Shown here piece by piece: positions 31,355 to 33,807 of a stretch of DNA of 33,807 bases (positions are counted from its first letter, which is position 1; each line of letters opens with the position of its first letter). Made by a program: the position numbers and the translations under genes. Below the pieces are notes generated by a model. The model saw nothing but the letters and a program-made list of their open reading frames with translations, ran no database searches and had not been told where the DNA came from. The stretch is from NCBI GenBank assembly GCA_020356065.1, contig CP070632.1, positions 1,869,254 through 1,903,060 of the forward strand, in the 5' to 3' direction. The stretch comes from Nitrospiraceae bacterium. Its GTDB lineage: Bacteria; Nitrospirota; Thermodesulfovibrionia; UBA6902.

Positions 31355-33807
31355 ATGATAAACAGTATTACGGTGAAAGGGGCGAGAGTCCATAACCTGA
31401 AAAATATTAACGTAGATATGCCCCGCAACAGCCTCGTGGTCATCACAGGACCATCGGGCTCAGGCAAATCGTCTCTTGCATTTGACACCATTTATGCTGA
31501 GGGCCAGAGACGGTATATGGAGAGCCTTTCTGCATATGCAAGACAGTTTCTTCACCAAATGCAGAAACCCGATGTTGACTCTATTGAAGGACTCTCCCCA
31601 TCCATAGCAATAGATCAGAAAACCACGGTTAAAAGCTTGCGATCCACGGTCGGTACGATAACTGAAATATATGATTATTTGCGGGTCGCTTATACAAGAA
31701 TCGGTGACATGGCCTGTTATATGTGCGGCAGTCCTGTAGCGACACAGAAAGTCCAGCAGATAATCGATACTCTCGCCTCGCTTCCTGAAAGGACGCGCAT
31801 CCAGATCCTCTCCCCCATTGTTGTGGGGAGAAAAGGCGAGTATAAAAAAGAACTGCTGGATGCCCGGAAAAAAGGGTTTATACGGGCGAGAATAGACGGG
31901 GTAATAGTAGACATCACGAAAGAGGTGAAACTCAGCAGATATAAAAGACATAATCTTGACATAGTTATAGACAGGTTAATTATCAAACCCGGCATTGAAA
32001 AACATATTTCAAGGGCGATCGCGCTCGCAACTGATTTCACAGACTCGGTCATCGTCCATATTATTGATGAAGACCAGGACCTTTTTTTCAGCACAAAGCT
32101 TGCCTGCCCCAGATGCGGGATAAATTATCCTGAGATAAGTCCGCGGTTTTTTTCCTTTAACAGTCCGTTCGGCGCCTGTTCTACATGCAGGGGCCTTGGT
32201 ATTCGAAAGGTCGATGAAGAGTCAGATCATATTCATAAGGCAGCTGTATGTCCGGACTGTAATGGGAACAGGTTACGGAAAGAGGCCCTTTCCGTAAAAA
32301 TAAACGGTCTGAATATCAGTGAACTTTCAATGCTTCCAATTAAGGAGATAATCACATTTCTTCAAAACCTCAGACTTTCAAAAACAGAGCAGATGATCGC
32401 ATCCAAAATTATGAAAGAGACAAAAGAACGGCTGCATTTTCTCACAAGTGTCGGCCTTGGCTATCTGACCCTTGACAGGACTGCCGTCTCTTTATCAAGC
32501 GGTGAGGAGCAGAGGATAAAACTTGCGACCCAGATAGGGTCTTCTCTTTCCGGAGTCCTGTATATCTTTGATGAGCCCAGCATCGGGCTTCATCCGAGGG
32601 ACTGTAACAGATTGCTGGACAGTCTGTGCAAACTAAGGGAAATGGAAAACACCGTTATCGTAGTAGAACATGATGAAGAGACGATGAAACGGGCTGACCA
32701 TATTATTGATATGGGGCCTGCTGCGGGAGTGCATGGCGGGCATATCGTATCAGAAGGAAGCTATGATCACGTGTTCAATGATGCTCATTCCCTGACAGGC
32801 TCTTATCTGAGCGGACAATTGTCAATCCCGGTCCCGGATATTCGGCGAAAACCACAAGATTATATTACCGTCAAAGGAGCACGGGAATTCAGCCTAAAAA
32901 ACATTGACGTGAACATCCCGCTCGGCGTATTTACCTGTGTAACAGGCGTTTCCGGATCAGGAAAAAGTACACTCATCATTGAAATTCTTTACAAGGCCAT
33001 CGCTAACAAACTTTACTCATCCCGGGAAACCCCGGGGGAATTTGATGGTATCAAGGGAATCGAAAAGATTGACAAAGTTATTGACATTGACCAGTCACCC
33101 CTGGGAAGGACTCCGCGATCAAATCCCGCAACATATACCGGTATTTTTTCGCTGGTAAGAAACCTCTTCGCCATGGTACCGGACTCAAGAGTCAGGGGGT
33201 ATAAACCGGGCAGGTTCAGTTTTAATGTTCATGGCGGAAGATGCGAGTCATGCAGAGGGGACGGACTGGTGAAAGTATCAATGCACTTTCTCCCTGATCT
33301 TTATATTCCATGTGATACATGCAAAGGGGCCCGTTACAATAAAGAGACCCTGGACATCCGCTACAAGGGAAAAAACATATCCGATGTTCTGAACATGACA
33401 GTATCCCAGGCGATAGATTTTTTTGAAGCTGTACCTCAGTTGAAAAGAAAACTCACTACCCTGGAGAGAGTAGGCCTTGGCTATATTCAGCTTGGACAGT
33501 CAGCAACGACACTTTCCGGAGGAGAAGCCCAGCGGGCAAAACTGTCAAGAGAGCTAAGTAAGAGAGCCACCGGCAATACTCTCTATATCCTTGATGAACC
33601 TACAACAGGGCTTCACTTTATTGATATACAAAAACTCCTTGAGGTGCTTGGTGACCTGGTTGACGCAGGCAACACAGTAATAGTGATTGAGCATAACCTT
33701 GACATAATCAAGAGTGCGGATTATATAATCGACTTGGGGCCGGAAAGCGGAGATGATGGAGGCGAGGTAGTGGCATCAGGGACTCCGGAAGAAGTGGCTG
33801 CCAACCC
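31355..33807 (+). CDS. uvrA: Excinuclease ABC subunit A lacking the insertion domain, 3' end outside the window
   Basis: UvrA is the damage-sensing ATPase of nucleotide excision repair. The frame is open from ATG 31355 to the window edge (817 codons seen; the product should end within about 25 more). Two ABC modules are present: Walker [10 protein letters not shown] (32-40) and GVSGSGKST (531-539), with signatures LSSGE (380-384) and LSGGE (720-724) and DEPSIGLH / DEPTTGLH. The UvrB-binding region (about residues 120-245) is retained. Zinc finger 1 is Cys251/254/275/278, and a zinc module [11 protein letters not shown]...CDTCKG follows in the second half. Only 20 residues separate Cys278 from the next CxxC (Cys299/302), where E. 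coli UvrA has over 100. No obvious Shine-Dalgarno precedes the ATG. Confidence 0.93.
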   Translation, partial: MINSITVKGARVHNLKNINVDMPRNSLVVITGPSGSGKSSLAFDTIYAEGQRRYMESLSAYARQFLHQMQKPDVDSIEGLSPSIAIDQKTTVKSLRSTVGTITEIYDYLRVAYTRIGDMACYMCGSPVATQKVQQIIDTLASLPERTRIQILSPIVVGRKGEYKKELLDARKKGFIRARIDGVIVDITKEVKLSRYKRHNLDIVIDRLIIKPGIEKHISRAIALATDFTDSVIVHIIDEDQDLFFSTKLACPRCGINYPEISPRFFSFNSPFGACSTCRGLGIRKVDEESDHIHKAAVCPDCNGNRLRKEALSVKINGLNISELSMLPIKEIITFLQNLRLSKTEQMIASKIMKETKERLHFLTSVGLGYLTLDRTAVSLSSGEEQRIKLATQIGSSLSGVLYIFDEPSIGLHPRDCNRLLDSLCKLREMENTVIVVEHDEETMKRADHIIDMGPAAGVHGGHIVSEGSYDHVFNDAHSLTGSYLSGQLSIPVPDIRRKPQDYITVKGAREFSLKNIDVNIPLGVFTCVTGVSGSGKSTLIIEILYKAIANKLYSSRETPGEFDGIKGIEKIDKVIDIDQSPLGRTPRSNPATYTGIFSLVRNLFAMVPDSRVRGYKPGRFSFNVHGGRCESCRGDGLVKVSMHFLPDLYIPCDTCKGARYNKETLDIRYKGKNISDVLNMTVSQAIDFFEAVPQLKRKLTTLERVGLGYIQLGQSATTLSGGEAQRAKLSRELSKRATGNTLYILDEPTTGLHFIDIQKLLEVLGDLVDAGNTVIVIEHNLDIIKSADYIIDLGPESGDDGGEVVASGTPEEVAAN

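Overview
This window looks like a chromosomal segment from an anaerobic Gram-negative bacterium. My best guess is the Nitrospirota, or a former-deltaproteobacterial relative. That placement is inferred from gene content (a two-CW domain protein, a B12-dependent ribonucleotide reductase, a PilS/PilR/PilC/PilT/PilB block, many small palindromic intergenic repeats) and not from a phylogenetic marker. Most of it is housekeeping DNA. I saw no tRNA, rRNA, CRISPR array, intact insertion sequence or prophage.

Layout. Positions 2-8519 are a dense plus-strand run: the 3' part of a ROK sugar kinase, lepA, lepB, three riboflavin genes (ribE, ribBA overlapping by 8 bases, ribH), nusB, a calcineurin-like phosphoesterase and purB. 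A different palindromic repeat sits immediately before nusB and before purB. A strong terminator closes the run at 8547-8578. Positions 8.6-12.7 kb are looser and accessory: a small two-CW protein, a GH43 glycosidase broken by two in-frame stops, an orphan receiver protein, a RecB/Cas4-like nuclease with a small coiled-coil partner, and a small secreted adhesin-E-like protein. Positions 12.65-13.86 kb are mostly non-coding and AT-rich. Positions 13858-21476 hold a minus-strand type IV pilus block (pilB, pilT, pilC, pilS, pilR) with no pilin gene. A DUF4380 protein follows.

From 23.0 kb a promoter with an NrdR-like box drives nrdJ, then rlpA, a dCMP deaminase and an alpha/beta hydrolase in tight order. 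A minus-strand set follows: an unknown protein, ahcY and metK, which are the S-adenosylmethionine cycle pair, each with its own terminator. The window ends inside uvrA, divergent from metK. This UvrA lacks the roughly 105-residue insertion domain found between the first zinc finger and the following CxxC motif in textbook UvrA.

How the genes fit together. The first run supplies translation fidelity (LepA), protein export (LepB), riboflavin, transcription antitermination (NusB) and purine synthesis. The pil block carries the assembly and retraction motors, the inner-membrane platform and a sigma-54 two-component regulator. nrdJ and the dCMP deaminase both feed DNA precursor supply and probably share a transcript. 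Several starts were moved from the longest reading frame on the basis of Shine-Dalgarno placement and family N-termini (nusB, purB, rlpA, dCMP deaminase, ahcY, the receiver protein).
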